Part shown: one piece after another, positions 33,229 to 42,362 of the stretch
Layout of the letters: each line of letters opens with the position of its first letter
How positions within the stretch are numbered: position 1 is the first letter of the stretch
Source: Faecalibacterium prausnitzii
GTDB taxonomy: Bacteria; Bacillota; Clostridia; Oscillospirales; Ruminococcaceae
DNA length: 64,000 nucleotides
Assembly (NCBI RefSeq): GCF_003287405.1
Contig: NZ_PRLD01000001.1
Location: forward strand, 124,001-188,000
Reading direction: 5' to 3'
Notes under the pieces: model-generated
Told to the model about the DNA's origin: nothing
The model's input: the letters and a program-made list of their open reading frames with translations, nothing else
Databases searched by the model: none
Program-made: the position numbers and the translations under genes

Positions 33229-34280
33229 TTCGTTTCCTCCCCGGGGCAAAGTGTCTGCAACAGTACCTCCATGGAGCCGCCACAGGCAGCAATGGCCGCG
33301 TCCTCGTTTTTGCCGTCAGCCGAAAGCTGTAAGCATTGCAGGGCGGGCGCAGCCTGTGCCAACATCTTCCGGGCAGCCTGCACCGTGTAATGCTCCATAA
33401 TGCCGCCGCCCACACTGCCCACGGTACTGCCATCAGGCAGAACAAGCATTTTTGCGCCCACATCCCGCGGGGTGGAACCATGCCGTGCAACAATGGTCGC
33501 CAGCACCGCCGGAGTGCGGGCATTTTCTGCCTGCACCATTGCATCCAGCAATGCGATAGGATAACCCTCGGTCTGAGGGCGGGCATTCTTGACCTGCACG
33601 ATCTGCGCCAGAATGGAAAGTGCGATCTCCGCAGCCGTCTGCGCCCCGATGGCAAGGCCGATGGGTGCGCAGAGCGACTCCACTCGCTGGCTGTCCAACC
33701 CGGTCTCCAACAGCTGACGGCGCACCAATGCGGCACGGCCACGACTGCCCATCATGCCCACATAGGCCGCGGGCTTTTGCAGGATCAGGGTAAGGCAGTC
33801 CAGATCAAAGGCGTGGGAGCGGGTCAGCACCGCAAAATAGGTCTCTGCTCCGCCGGACACATTCTGGAGTGCCTGTGCAAAGGGGGCGCAAAGCACGGTA
33901 TCCGCTCCAGCGGCGCGCAGCTGCTGGGCAAATTCTTCCCGGTCATCTATGGCAAGCACCGGCAGGCCGAGAAGCTTTGCCTGTTTTACAAGGGCAGCAG
34001 CCACATGTCCGCCGCCGCAAACCACCAGCTGCGGCACTGCACCAAAACGCTCGGCAAATACCCGCTGCCCGTCCAGTGTAAGAAAGCCCGTAGCGGTACA
34101 GTCTTGCAAAGCGGCAAGCTGACGCTGCAAAATCCCGGCGCTCTGGGTCTGCCACAGGGCATCTCCGTCCCGCAGCAGCAGCTGACTGCCAGCCTCTGCG
34201 CCTTCCAGCACGGTAGCCAGCGTATAGCTGCCGGTCTGGTTTGTATCTTGCAGAACGTCTGCAAGCGTTTGTCTGTTCAT
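33225..34280 (-). CDS. xdhC: XdhC-like molybdenum hydroxylase maturation protein with two XdhC/CoxI-type domains
   Basis: XdhC proteins bind molybdenum cofactor and help insert the terminal sulfur into xanthine dehydrogenase. This 351-residue version has a diverged XdhC/CoxI-like segment at the N-terminus (about 1-75) and a Rossmann domain with VVCGGGHVAAALVKQA and YVGMMGSRGRAALVR (about 80-240). A second, better-conserved XdhC/CoxI domain lies at the C-terminus (ATIVARHGSTPRDVGAKM, VGSVGGGIMEH, about 260-350). Ordinary XdhC has a single N-terminal copy. It is followed by yqeB with overlapping start and stop. Confidence 0.85.
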   Translation of the reverse strand: MNRQTLADVLQDTNQTGSYTLATVLEGAEAGSQLLLRDGDALWQTQSAGILQRQLAALQDCTATGFLTLDGQRVFAERFGAVPQLVVCGGGHVAAALVKQAKLLGLPVLAIDDREEFAQQLRAAGADTVLCAPFAQALQNVSGGAETYFAVLTRSHAFDLDCLTLILQKPAAYVGMMGSRGRAALVRRQLLETGLDSQRVESLCAPIGLAIGAQTAAEIALSILAQIVQVKNARPQTEGYPIALLDAMVQAENARTPAVLATIVARHGSTPRDVGAKMLVLPDGSTVGSVGGGIMEHYTVQAARKMLAQAAPALQCLQLSADGKNEDAAIAACGGSMEVLLQTLCPGEETK

Positions 34281-34299
34281 TGGTGTTTCTCTCCCTCTG

Positions 34300-34530
34300 T
34301 TATTGCTCCACAGGCGTTACCTTATCAAACCGTGTTTCGTCCAGTTCTGCCTGCCAGCTTTGCCAGTCCTCCGGCAGCATACGCCATGCAAGCCCGCACC
34401 CTGCCGAGATCTCACGCGGCAGCGGAATCAGCCGCCCGGGCACCTGTCGGACATGGCATTGCTTTTCCCACTCCATAGCTTCTAAGGTGGTACGGAAGGA
34501 AAGCACGATATAGCTTCGTTTTATTCGCAT
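34300..34530 (-). CDS. DUF3343 protein, putative Se/S carrier-like
   Basis: This 76-residue protein matches the DUF3343 type: YIVLSFRTTLEAMEWEKQC at the N-terminus, then RLIPLPREISAGCGLAWRM, including a conserved cysteine in SAGCG. Members are usually next to selenium or sulfur metabolism genes and have been suggested to carry Se or S. It overlaps the 3' end of the cysteine desulfurase gene by 10 nt. Direct function has not been shown to my knowledge. Confidence 0.85.
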   Translation of the reverse strand: MRIKRSYIVLSFRTTLEAMEWEKQCHVRQVPGRLIPLPREISAGCGLAWRMLPEDWQSWQAELDETRFDKVTPVEQ

Positions 34531-35669
34531 AAAAGCTCCCGGGTAAGTGCGCAGACTGCCTGCGCCGCCTGCTGCACCTCCTGCTCCGTATTAAAATGAG
34601 AAAAGCTGAACCGTACCACGCCCTGCTCGGCCGTGCCAAGGGCCTTGTGCATCAGCGGAGCGCAGTGTGCCCCGGCGCGCACGCAGATGCCGTAGTCCTC
34701 CCACAAGATATCTGCCACCCGGGCAGAATCCTCCTGTCCGATGTTCAGCGCCACAATGGGCGCACGGTGCTGCATGGTCATATCACCATACACTGTTACG
34801 CCCGGCGCAGTGCGCACCTGCTCATAAAACAGGCGGGCAAGGGCGGCTTCCCGGGCAGCAAGGTTTTCTACACCCTGTTCCAGCAGCCATTGTACACCGG
34901 CGCAAAGCCCTGCAAGGCCGTGCACGTTCAGCGTGCCAGCCTCCAGTACGGTGGGCATCTGCAATGGGTGCGTTTCGTCAAAGCTGTGCACACCGCTGCC
35001 GCCCACAAGGAGCGGCGCGATCTGTAACCCAGGGCGCACATAAGCGCCGCCGGTGCCTTGCGGCCCCAAAAGCGCCTTGTGACCGGTAAAGCAGAGGGCA
35101 TCGATGCCAAGCTGCTGCACATCAATGGGCTGTGCACCGGCAGTTTGGGCAGCATCCACGATCAGCAGCAGACCATGCCGGTGAGCAAAGTCCGCTGCGC
35201 GGACAAGGTTAGTGCCGTTGCCGGTCACGTTGGAAGCTCCCGTCACCACCAGTGCCCGGGTGGTTGGTCGCAGCAGCGTTTCCCACTGGTCGTAGCAAAG
35301 CCGTGCAGCGTCATCCACCCCGGTAAAGGAGACCTCTACTCCCTGCGCCCGCAGCCGGTACAGCGGTCGCAGAACGGAGTTATGCTCGTATACCGTTGTG
35401 ATGACATGGTCGCCCGGATGCAGCACGCCGTTCAGTACTGTGTTCAGTGCCATGGTCGCGTTGGCGGCAAAAACAATGCAGGAGGGGTCTGGCGCATGGA
35501 AAAGCTCTGCCAGCGCCAGACGGGTGTCTAGCACGATCCGTGCGGCGTGAAGGGTAGGCTCGTGTGCGCCGCGCCCGGGGTTGCCTGCCGTGTGCAGCGC
35601 CTCCAGAATAGCCTGTTCCACCTGCGGTGGTTTATGCAGAGTTGTGGCTGCGTTGTCCAGATAGATCAC
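34521..35669 (-). CDS. Cysteine desulfurase family protein of the selenium-hydroxylase cluster
   Basis: This 382-residue PLP enzyme of the NifS/Csd fold begins YLDNAATTLHKPP. It has the PLP lysine in FTGHKALLGPQGTGG and the active cysteine in RAGAHCAPLMHKALG. It resembles the EF2568-type class V aminotransferases found with selenium-dependent hydroxylases. Here it probably delivers selenium or sulfur from (seleno)cysteine to SelD, YedF or the cofactor. It overlaps yedF by 4 nt (35666-35669). No Fe-S scaffold gene is nearby, which supports a dedicated role. Confidence 0.9.
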   Translation of the reverse strand: MIYLDNAATTLHKPPQVEQAILEALHTAGNPGRGAHEPTLHAARIVLDTRLALAELFHAPDPSCIVFAANATMALNTVLNGVLHPGDHVITTVYEHNSVLRPLYRLRAQGVEVSFTGVDDAARLCYDQWETLLRPTTRALVVTGASNVTGNGTNLVRAADFAHRHGLLLIVDAAQTAGAQPIDVQQLGIDALCFTGHKALLGPQGTGGAYVRPGLQIAPLLVGGSGVHSFDETHPLQMPTVLEAGTLNVHGLAGLCAGVQWLLEQGVENLAAREAALARLFYEQVRTAPGVTVYGDMTMQHRAPIVALNIGQEDSARVADILWEDYGICVRAGAHCAPLMHKALGTAEQGVVRFSFSHFNTEQEVQQAAQAVCALTRELLCE

Positions 35670-36280
35670 GGCTTTACCACGTTCCCTGCCTGCGTCAGCT
35701 TTTCGGCAATTGTATACATATTGGTCACGCTGCCCACAGCCAGCTTCTCGGTAAGGCCGTAAAAGTTCAGGCAGGTGCCGCAGGTCAGGATCTCCACGCC
35801 CTGTGCTTCCAGTGCCTTGAGATCTTCCAGCATGGCAGAGCCTTCACAGGTCAGCGCCGCACCGCCGTTATAGAACAGGATGGTCTTGGGCAGCTTGTCC
35901 TGCTGGGTCAGTGCGAACACAAAGGCCTTGAGCAGGGTCTTGCCCAGCTCCTCGCTGCCATCGCCCATAACGGCAGCGGAAATAGCCACCACCGTATCGG
36001 TGCGGGCATCCGGTGCGCATACAGGGGCTTGCTCTGCCGGGGCGTCTGCCGCTTCTCCCAGCGTGAACAGCACACGGTATTTGCGCTCTTCCAGCTTTTC
36101 AGCACTATACTGATAGCACTTCTGCTGTGCCATTTTGGTCAGGTTCTGTACGGCGATCTCGTTGTCCACCAGTACCTCCACCTGTCCCGCGCCCTGCAGT
36201 TCGGAAATCGCCTTTTTTGCCTTGACAACAGGCAGCGGGCAGGCATCGCCCAGTGCATCTACTTTAATAAACTCAGCCAT
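35666..36280 (-). CDS. yedF: Selenium metabolism protein YedF (TusA-like domain plus DsrE-like domain)
   Basis: The 204-residue product has an N-terminal TusA/SirA-like domain (about 1-75) with GDACPLPVVKAKKAI, whose cysteine can carry a persulfide or perselenide. A DsrE-like C-terminal domain (about 100-200) has GSEELGKTLLKAF and LTCGTCLNFYGL. This two-domain form is the YedF type that co-occurs with SelD. The ATG at 36280 follows GAGAGGAG and lies 14 nt after the selD stop. Confidence 0.9.
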   Translation of the reverse strand: MAEFIKVDALGDACPLPVVKAKKAISELQGAGQVEVLVDNEIAVQNLTKMAQQKCYQYSAEKLEERKYRVLFTLGEAADAPAEQAPVCAPDARTDTVVAISAAVMGDGSEELGKTLLKAFVFALTQQDKLPKTILFYNGGAALTCEGSAMLEDLKALEAQGVEILTCGTCLNFYGLTEKLAVGSVTNMYTIAEKLTQAGNVVKP

Positions 36281-36294
36281 GCTGATTACTCCTC

Positions 36295-37332
36295 TCATTT
36301 GTCTATTACAGTGATCTCGATTTCCTGCTTCGGCAGGATTTCTCCCACAATGCTTGCAGGCAGACCTGCGGCACGCAATTCCTGCTCCAGTGCCGCTGCA
36401 TCCGCCGGGTCTACCGCCAGCAGCAGCCCGCCGGAGGTCTGCGGGTCGAACAAGACCTCCTCCATGGCAAAGCTTACGTTTTCAAACCGGACGAACGGCC
36501 CGGTATGGTTGCGGTTGCGCTGCCCGGCGGCAGTGTACAAAAACGCATTCGCTGCTTTTTCTGCGCCCGGCAGCACCGGCACGGCATTTGCGTGGATGAT
36601 GCAGGAAAGTTTGCCGCCCATCATCTCGTGCAGATGGCCGAGAAAGCTGAAGCCGGTCACATCCGTAGCAGCATGGACGTGATACTTGCGGCTGAGTTCT
36701 GCCGCCGTTTTGTTTAAGGTGGTCATGGAGCGGATAGCTGCTTCTATCTCCTCCGGGGCGGCCTCACCTACGCGGTTTGCCGTGCAGAGCAGACCCACGC
36801 CTAAAGCCTTAGTCAATACCAGCTTGTCGCCGGGCATACCGGTGTCGTTCGTATACATCCGGTGCGGGTCTACAAGGCCGGTCACGGAAAGGCCGTACTT
36901 TACCCCGCTGTCCGCGATGGAATGCCCGCCCGCAAGGCTGCCGCCGGCTTCTGCCACCTTTTCAGCGCCGCCGCGCAAAATTTCGCCCAGTACGTTCAGA
37001 TCCATATCCTCCGGGAAACAGACCAGATTCAGTGCAGTCTTTACCTCGCCGCCCATGGCGTAGACATCGCTCAGGGCGTTCGTGGCAGCAATCTGCCCAA
37101 AGGTGTAGGGGTCGTCCACCATCGGTGGAAAAAAGTCCACGGTCTGCACCAGTGCAATGTCGTCCGTAATGCGGTAGACTGCGGCATCATCCCGGCTGTC
37201 GTAGCCGACCAGAAGATCCGGGTCTTTTTCGCCCCGGGGCAGCTTTTCCAGAATACGGCTCAGTGCCCCGGCACCCAGCTTTGCGGTGCAGCCACCCCCG
37301 GTACAGAATATGATCTTATCTTCCTTGCTCAT
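36295..37332 (-). CDS. selD: Selenide, water dikinase SelD
   Basis: SelD makes selenophosphate from selenide and ATP, the selenium donor for selenocysteine, selenouridine and the selenium-dependent hydroxylase cofactor. The 345-residue product has the active-site loop [13 protein letters not shown] near residue 15, with Cys and Lys in the catalytic positions and so no selenocysteine. It also has [31 protein letters not shown] and [12 protein letters not shown]. The ATG at 37332 follows AGAGGAAG and overlaps the yqeC stop (37329-37332). The neighbours all point to use in the hydroxylase system. Confidence 0.95.
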   Translation of the reverse strand: MSKEDKIIFCTGGGCTAKLGAGALSRILEKLPRGEKDPDLLVGYDSRDDAAVYRITDDIALVQTVDFFPPMVDDPYTFGQIAATNALSDVYAMGGEVKTALNLVCFPEDMDLNVLGEILRGGAEKVAEAGGSLAGGHSIADSGVKYGLSVTGLVDPHRMYTNDTGMPGDKLVLTKALGVGLLCTANRVGEAAPEEIEAAIRSMTTLNKTAAELSRKYHVHAATDVTGFSFLGHLHEMMGGKLSCIIHANAVPVLPGAEKAANAFLYTAAGQRNRNHTGPFVRFENVSFAMEEVLFDPQTSGGLLLAVDPADAAALEQELRAAGLPASIVGEILPKQEIEITVIDK

Positions 37333-38030
37333 GCGCGTTCTTCCTCTTTGAAATGCGTCAGCACGCACGGTATGCCCTGCTGACGCAAAAGCTGTTGTAT
37401 TTGTATGCCCTGCTGCTGCAGTTCCGGCGTATCAACCCGATTGAGCACAGCGTAAAACTCCCGGTCACCCACCGCCTTGCGGCCGCCCTGCGTGCTTGCA
37501 AGCAGCTGCGCCAACATGGCCGGCGTAAGGGGCGCATCCGGCGCAGCCGCTAAAAACTGCGGACGGATGGTTTCATAGCGGAAGCAGACCTCCCGCAAGG
37601 GCTTGCCCAGCGCCGAAAGCCCTGCTACCGCCAAAACGATATCGCTTTGGGGCAGCAGCACCGGCTCGTGCGCCGCCGGAACCTTGCAGGGGTGGTGCTT
37701 TGCGCCGTCCGCTTCTATAAATACCGCATCTGCCTGCGCCATCCGGCGCAAAAGCTGCTGCGGCGGCAAAGTCAGCTTCCCGTTTTCTGCCGGAGTGCCG
37801 ATCACTGCGTAGTGACCCGTTTGCCACAGAGTTGTAAGCGCTGCGTCATCCGGTGCATAGTAGGCTACCGATTGCCGGATGTGGGTGGTCGTCATCACAA
37901 CCACCCGCCAGCCCTTGCGGGCACAGTGGTCTGCCATGGCATACAACAGGGTGGTTTTGCCCCCGCCGCCTACCAGAGAAACGATATGCCCTTTCTCTGC
38001 CAGAAACGAAAGTTCTTTTTCGTTCAGCAT
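37329..38030 (-). CDS. yqeC: Selenium-dependent hydroxylase accessory protein YqeC
   Basis: YqeC is a P-loop protein found with selenium-dependent molybdenum hydroxylases. The 233-residue product has a Walker A-like [16 protein letters not shown] near residue 20, [10 protein letters not shown], and the signature [16 protein letters not shown] (about 104-119). FLNRVD-type text (VLNRVDT) lies near the C-terminus. It sits 6 nt after the molybdenum subunit and overlaps selD by 4 nt. Its molecular activity is not established. Confidence 0.9.
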   Translation of the reverse strand: MLNEKELSFLAEKGHIVSLVGGGGKTTLLYAMADHCARKGWRVVVMTTTHIRQSVAYYAPDDAALTTLWQTGHYAVIGTPAENGKLTLPPQQLLRRMAQADAVFIEADGAKHHPCKVPAAHEPVLLPQSDIVLAVAGLSALGKPLREVCFRYETIRPQFLAAAPDAPLTPAMLAQLLASTQGGRKAVGDREFYAVLNRVDTPELQQQGIQIQQLLRQQGIPCVLTHFKEEERA

Positions 38031-38036
38031 CAGCCT

Positions 38037-40325
38037 TTACTGCTTGGCTGCAACTGCCATAGCGATCTGCTCCGGGGTGATGGGCAGCTCGTAGAAGCGG
38101 GTGCCGATGGCGTTGTAAATGGCGTCCGAGATGGCGGGCAGCGGCGTATTGATGACCACTTCGCCGATGGACTTTGCACCAAAGGGGCCGTTGGGCTCGT
38201 AGCTGTTCTCAAACTCCACATGGATGCGGCCGATATCGTTGCGGGCAGGGATCTTGTACTGGAACAGAGAATTCTCTTCCGGGTAGCCGTTTTTGTCGTA
38301 GGTGATGTTTTCGGTCAGGGTCATGCCGATACCCTGCAGGATGCCGCCTTCGGCCTGCACCCGGGTCAGGTTGGGGTTGATGGGAGTTCCGCAGTCCACG
38401 CAGGCATCAAATTCCAGCACCCTCACCTCGCCGGTCTCGGTATCCACCTCTACCTCGGCAGCGCCCACCATATACGGCGGAGGCGACAAGGGCGAGGTGT
38501 GGGTCTCGGTAAATTCCAGCGGGATCTTATGGCCGAACTGGGAAGCAAAGGCAATCTCGGACAGAGTCTTTTGCCGGGTGGGATCGGCGCTTTCAAACAC
38601 GACCTTGCCGTCAAACTCCACGGCATCCGCCGGGCATTCCAGCAGCTCTGCGCCCAGCTTGCAGATCTGTTCCCGCAGCTTCAGTGCACACTTTTCGGTG
38701 GCCTTGCCGGTGACATAGGTGGTGCTGGAAGCATAGGAGCCGGAATCATAGGGCGAGGAATCCGTATCCGCGCCAAAGACGGTAATGTTATCCAGCGGGC
38801 AATCCAGCACCTCGGCGGCGATCTGCGCCAGCGTGGTGTCGCAGCCGGTGCCCATATCGGCAGCGCCGATCATCAGGGTATAGAAACCGTCATCGTTCAG
38901 CTTGAGGGTAGCGCTGCCCACGTCCATGCCGGAGATGCCGGAGCCCTGCATTGCCATACCCATGCCCACGGCACGGATCTTACCGTTGCCCATATCCCGG
39001 GCAGGATACTTGTGCTCCCAGTCGATCATCTCGCGCACCTTGAGCACGCACCGGTCCAATGCGCAGCTGGTATTTACCGCGCCGTAATAGGCGGGCATCA
39101 CATCGCCCTCCTGCACGGTGTTCTTCAGGCGCAGTGCAATGGGGTCCATGTTCAGCTTGTGTGCCAACTCGTTCACCGCAGATTCCACCGCAAACAGACC
39201 CTGCGTAGCACCATAGCCGCGGTATGCACCAGCAGACATATGGTTAGTATATACCACATCGCTGACAAAGCGGAAGGCCTCGGCCTTGCCGTACAGCGGA
39301 ATGGACTTATGACCGGACAGGCCCACGGTAGTGGGGCCATGCTCACCGTAAGCGCCGGTGTTGGACAGGGTGTACAGGTCGATGCCCTTCACAATACCGT
39401 CCTTGGTAGCGCCCAGACGGACGTGCATTTCCATCTCATGGCGCGGCGAAGAAGCCGTCTGGCTTTCCACCCGGCTGAAGATGAGCTTGGAAGGTTTTTT
39501 GGTCATCCAAGTCACAAAGGCCGGGTACACCTCGCTGACGGCGGTCTGTTTTGCACCAAAGCCGCCGCCGATGCGGGGCTTGGAGACACGCACCATGGAT
39601 TTGGGAATGTGCAGTGCATTGGCGATGTTGCGGCGGGCATGGAACACGATCTGGGTAGAACTGAGCACATTCAACCGCCCGTAAGTATCAATGGAGCAAT
39701 AGGTGCGGAAGGTCTCCATCATAGCCTGCTGGCAGGCCTTGGTGTGGTACACATGGTCGATGACCACATCACATCCGGCCAACACAGCGTCAATATCGCC
39801 GCTGCCGCACGCATCGTGGGCGCAGAGGTTGCGCTTGTTGTCGGCACCCACGGGGGCAAGGCTTTCCCAGTTGTCCTCCGGGTGCACAAGGATGGGGTTA
39901 TCCTTTGCGGTGTGGAAATCCAGAACAGCTTCCAGCACCTCGTAGTCTACTTTGATAAGCTTGAGTGCCTTGTCCACGCACTTTTCGTCCTTACCGGCGA
40001 CGATGGCAACCACGTCTCCCACAAAGCGGACATGACGGTCGATGAGCAGTCGGTCGTATGGACTGGCCTCCGGGTAGGTCTGACCTGCCTGCGTGTAGCG
40101 GCGGGCATCCTGCGGCACATCCTCCCAAGTGAAGATAGCCTCGATGCCGGGCACTTTTTTGGCAACGGCGGTGTTGATGCTGCGGACGATGGCGTTTGCA
40201 TGGGGCGAGCGCAGCAGCTTGACGATCAGGCAGTCCTGCGGGATGATATCATCCATATAAACAGGCTGGCCGGTGACCAGCTGCATCGCGTCTTTTTTGC
40301 GGAACGGTTTGTTGACGGTTTTCAC
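38037..40325 (-). CDS. Xanthine dehydrogenase-type molybdenum-binding subunit (selenium-dependent hydroxylase)
   Basis: This 762-residue catalytic subunit has the aldehyde oxidase/xanthine dehydrogenase a/b hammerhead domain (about 10-115) and the molybdopterin-binding domains. Landmarks are PRIGGGFGAK, GAYRGYGATQG, GMGMAMQGSGI and the late AKSIGEVVINTPLPA, which includes the catalytic glutamate. Such enzymes hydroxylate purines or other N-heterocycles. The operon's selenium genes suggest a Mo-Se ligand. The GTG start (40325) follows AAGGAGGG and overlaps the Fe-S subunit stop as GTGA. Substrate is unproven; the purine permease beyond mocA favours xanthine or a related purine. Confidence 0.9.
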   Translation of the reverse strand: MKTVNKPFRKKDAMQLVTGQPVYMDDIIPQDCLIVKLLRSPHANAIVRSINTAVAKKVPGIEAIFTWEDVPQDARRYTQAGQTYPEASPYDRLLIDRHVRFVGDVVAIVAGKDEKCVDKALKLIKVDYEVLEAVLDFHTAKDNPILVHPEDNWESLAPVGADNKRNLCAHDACGSGDIDAVLAGCDVVIDHVYHTKACQQAMMETFRTYCSIDTYGRLNVLSSTQIVFHARRNIANALHIPKSMVRVSKPRIGGGFGAKQTAVSEVYPAFVTWMTKKPSKLIFSRVESQTASSPRHEMEMHVRLGATKDGIVKGIDLYTLSNTGAYGEHGPTTVGLSGHKSIPLYGKAEAFRFVSDVVYTNHMSAGAYRGYGATQGLFAVESAVNELAHKLNMDPIALRLKNTVQEGDVMPAYYGAVNTSCALDRCVLKVREMIDWEHKYPARDMGNGKIRAVGMGMAMQGSGISGMDVGSATLKLNDDGFYTLMIGAADMGTGCDTTLAQIAAEVLDCPLDNITVFGADTDSSPYDSGSYASSTTYVTGKATEKCALKLREQICKLGAELLECPADAVEFDGKVVFESADPTRQKTLSEIAFASQFGHKIPLEFTETHTSPLSPPPYMVGAAEVEVDTETGEVRVLEFDACVDCGTPINPNLTRVQAEGGILQGIGMTLTENITYDKNGYPEENSLFQYKIPARNDIGRIHVEFENSYEPNGPFGAKSIGEVVINTPLPAISDAIYNAIGTRFYELPITPEQIAMAVAAKQ

Positions 40326-40792
40326 TGTGCGCCCTCCTTCTGCTTTTTCCATGCCAGAAAGTTCATGATGCCGCGCAGCTGGCCTTCGTAGCCGGAGCAG
40401 CGGCACAGGTTTCCGGCAAGGTATTCCTTCACCTGCTCTTCAGTGGGGTACGGCTGCTCCCGGAACAGAGCCAGCGCGTTCATGATAAAGCCCGGGTTGC
40501 AGAAGCCGCACTGCTCTGCGCCCTGATCTGCGATAAAGGCACCAAACTCGGCGGCCTCCTGCTGCAAGCCCTCCAACGTGGTGATCTTATGTCCATCGGC
40601 GCGGGCTGCCAGCACGGAGCAGGACAGCACAGGCTTATCGTCCATAAACACGGTGCACAGACCGCAGTTGGAGGTCTCGCAGCCGCGCTTGACGCTCTTG
40701 CAGCCGTGTGCGCGGACAAAATCGATCAAAAGCATATCCGGGGCGATCTCCTCGGATACCCGGACACCGTTCAATGTAAGTGTGATCTGCAT
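40322..40792 (-). CDS. [2Fe-2S] subunit of the molybdenum hydroxylase
   Basis: This 156-residue electron-transfer subunit carries two [2Fe-2S] clusters. The N-terminal ferredoxin-like domain has CKSVKRGCETSNCGLC and a later C in VLSCSV. The C-terminal helical domain has EQCGFCNPGFIM and LCRCSGYEGQL. It passes electrons from the molybdenum centre to the FAD subunit. It lies directly after the FAD gene (stop to start adjacent) and overlaps the catalytic subunit start by 4 nt. Confidence 0.95.
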   Translation of the reverse strand: MQITLTLNGVRVSEEIAPDMLLIDFVRAHGCKSVKRGCETSNCGLCTVFMDDKPVLSCSVLAARADGHKITTLEGLQQEAAEFGAFIADQGAEQCGFCNPGFIMNALALFREQPYPTEEQVKEYLAGNLCRCSGYEGQLRGIMNFLAWKKQKEGAQ

Positions 40793-41596
40793 TTACTTTT
40801 CCTCCTGCATTTTACGCTGTTCCAGTTCCAGCACCGCGCGCTTTGTCAGCACGCCTGCCAGATGCCTGCGGTACTCGGCGCTGCCGCGCATATTGGAGCC
40901 GGTAACGATCTGCGCCTTTACGCTTTCCGCAAACTGTGCGGCAAGCTGTTCTGCCGCAAGGGCAGGCTCTGCCGGGAGCTCGAACCGCACAGCGCGCAGC
41001 GGACGTGCGCCGATGACGATGCGGTAATCTCCGGTCTCCAACCGGGCGGCGGCGCAGGTCAGCACCGGAATATCGGTCTGACTGTTGCGCACCGACTGGT
41101 AATAGAGCTGCATCGGTATCTTTTTTACGATCAGCCGCACCAGAACATCCCGGTCATAGGGGCGCTGGGCATATTCCTGCAAAGGCAGGATACCGCCTTT
41201 GTACAGCTCTACATCACAGTCCATGGCTAGGAACATGGTCAGCACATCCGAAAAACCGAACCGGCTGTAAATGCTGCCGCCCACCGTTGCCAGATTGCGC
41301 AGCTGTACGCCCACGATATGGCGCACAGTCTCCCGCATAGCACCATGAGTATAGGCGGCAAGCCCCGGATGCTGTTCCAGCTGGCGCAGGGTGACCATAG
41401 CGCCGATGGAAAAGCTGTCCTCGGTCTCCTCAATGGTATCCAGTCCCAGACCGGAAAGGTCGATGGCGGTGCCGACATTGATGGTTTCCATCTTTAGCCA
41501 GATCATGCCGCCCAAAATGCGGTTTGGCTTTTTCTGGTTCAGCTGCCACGCTTCCTCCAGACTTTCTGCCCGCTTATATTCTCGGATCGTCATCAT
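40793..41596 (-). CDS. FAD-binding subunit of the molybdenum hydroxylase
   Basis: This 267-residue CoxM/XdhB-type subunit begins IREYKRAESLEEAWQL. It has the FAD-binding RILGGMIWLK, IGAMVTLRQLEQHP and RNLATVGGSIYSRFGFSDV, and a C-terminal CO-dehydrogenase-flavoprotein-like domain (about 170-265). It is the first gene of the minus-strand operon running to yqeB. A divergent gene (mocA-like) begins 103 nt away, sharing the promoter region. Confidence 0.92.
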   Translation of the reverse strand: MMTIREYKRAESLEEAWQLNQKKPNRILGGMIWLKMETINVGTAIDLSGLGLDTIEETEDSFSIGAMVTLRQLEQHPGLAAYTHGAMRETVRHIVGVQLRNLATVGGSIYSRFGFSDVLTMFLAMDCDVELYKGGILPLQEYAQRPYDRDVLVRLIVKKIPMQLYYQSVRNSQTDIPVLTCAAARLETGDYRIVIGARPLRAVRFELPAEPALAAEQLAAQFAESVKAQIVTGSNMRGSAEYRRHLAGVLTKRAVLELEQRKMQEEK

Positions 41597-41658
41597 GTGC
41601 AGTACCTCTCTTTTCTATCGCTGCGATATCTCTTCTTTTATTTTAGCACAGCTTTCGG

Positions 41659-41673
41659 TATAATACTATTATA
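41659..41673. promoter_or_regulatory. Palindromic divergent promoter core between the hydroxylase operon and mocA
   Basis: TATAATA-C-TATTATA (41659-41673) is a perfect palindrome, so it offers a TATAAT -10 to both strands. No clear -35 was found on either side, which may mean an activator is needed. Confidence 0.45.
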
Positions 41674-41699
41674 AAATGCTGCTGAAGGAGTGTTTTTGT

Positions 41700-42359
41700 A
41701 TGAAGAAGTCGCTTACGGTCGGCTGTGTGATCATGGCTTCCGGGCTGAGCCGCCGGTTTGGCGCAAATAAACTGCTGGCAGATTTTTGCGGCCAGCCCAT
41801 GCTCTGCCGGGCTTTTGCCGCCACTGCCACACCCGGTATCGCTGCCCGCATCGTAGTGACCCGCTCGGAAGATGTACAGGCACTGTGCAGGACGCAGGGT
41901 GTCCCGGTGCTGCTGCACAGCTTGCCCGGCCGCAATGATACCGTTCGACTGGGGCTTTCGGCGCTGCTGGAGCAGCTGCCGGAACTGAGCGGCTGTATGT
42001 TTCTGCCCGGGGATCAGCCCCTGCTGCGCCGGGAGACGGTAGAAGCCATGACAGAGCGCTTTTGCCACGAACAGACATCCCCGGCAGAATGGCAAAAAGA
42101 AACAGAACGGGAGATCTTCCGTCTGGGTGCCGTGGCCGATAACGACCCGACACCTCTTGTCGGAAGTCCCGTTCTGTTTGGAAGCAGTTTTTTTTCGGAA
42201 CTGCTCACCCTGCCGGAAAACAAAGGCGGCAACGTACTGCTCAAAAAGTACCCTGCGCAGGTACGCACGGTCTGTATTGCAGCCCCTATGGAGCTGCTGG
42301 ATGCGGACACCCCGCAGGTGTTGCAACAGCTGGAAGTCCTTGCCCGGCTAAAAAACTAA
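41700..42359 (+). CDS. mocA: MocA/MobA-like molybdenum cofactor nucleotidyltransferase
   Basis: This 219-residue NTP-transferase has the MobA-like N-terminal motif MASGLSRRFGANKLL (about 12-26) and FLPGDQPLLR, as in MocA, which makes cytidylated molybdopterin for hydroxylases. RNDTVRLGLS and GNVLLKKYPAQVRTV further support it. The ATG at 41700 follows AAGGAG. It is divergent from the hydroxylase operon and converges on the permease with 3 nt between stops. The nucleotide (CTP or other) cannot be told from sequence alone. Confidence 0.85.
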   Translation: MKKSLTVGCVIMASGLSRRFGANKLLADFCGQPMLCRAFAATATPGIAARIVVTRSEDVQALCRTQGVPVLLHSLPGRNDTVRLGLSALLEQLPELSGCMFLPGDQPLLRRETVEAMTERFCHEQTSPAEWQKETEREIFRLGAVADNDPTPLVGSPVLFGSSFFSELLTLPENKGGNVLLKKYPAQVRTVCIAAPMELLDADTPQVLQQLEVLARLKN

Positions 42360-42362
42360 GTT

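Noticed and set aside
36295-37332. Selenocysteine-containing SelD
   Set aside because: The catalytic position is encoded by a cysteine codon and there is no in-frame TGA.
37647-40391. 914-codon plus-strand open frame over the molybdenum subunit
   Set aside because: It is antisense to the catalytic hydroxylase subunit; composition is histidine-, glycine- and leucine-rich without motifs.
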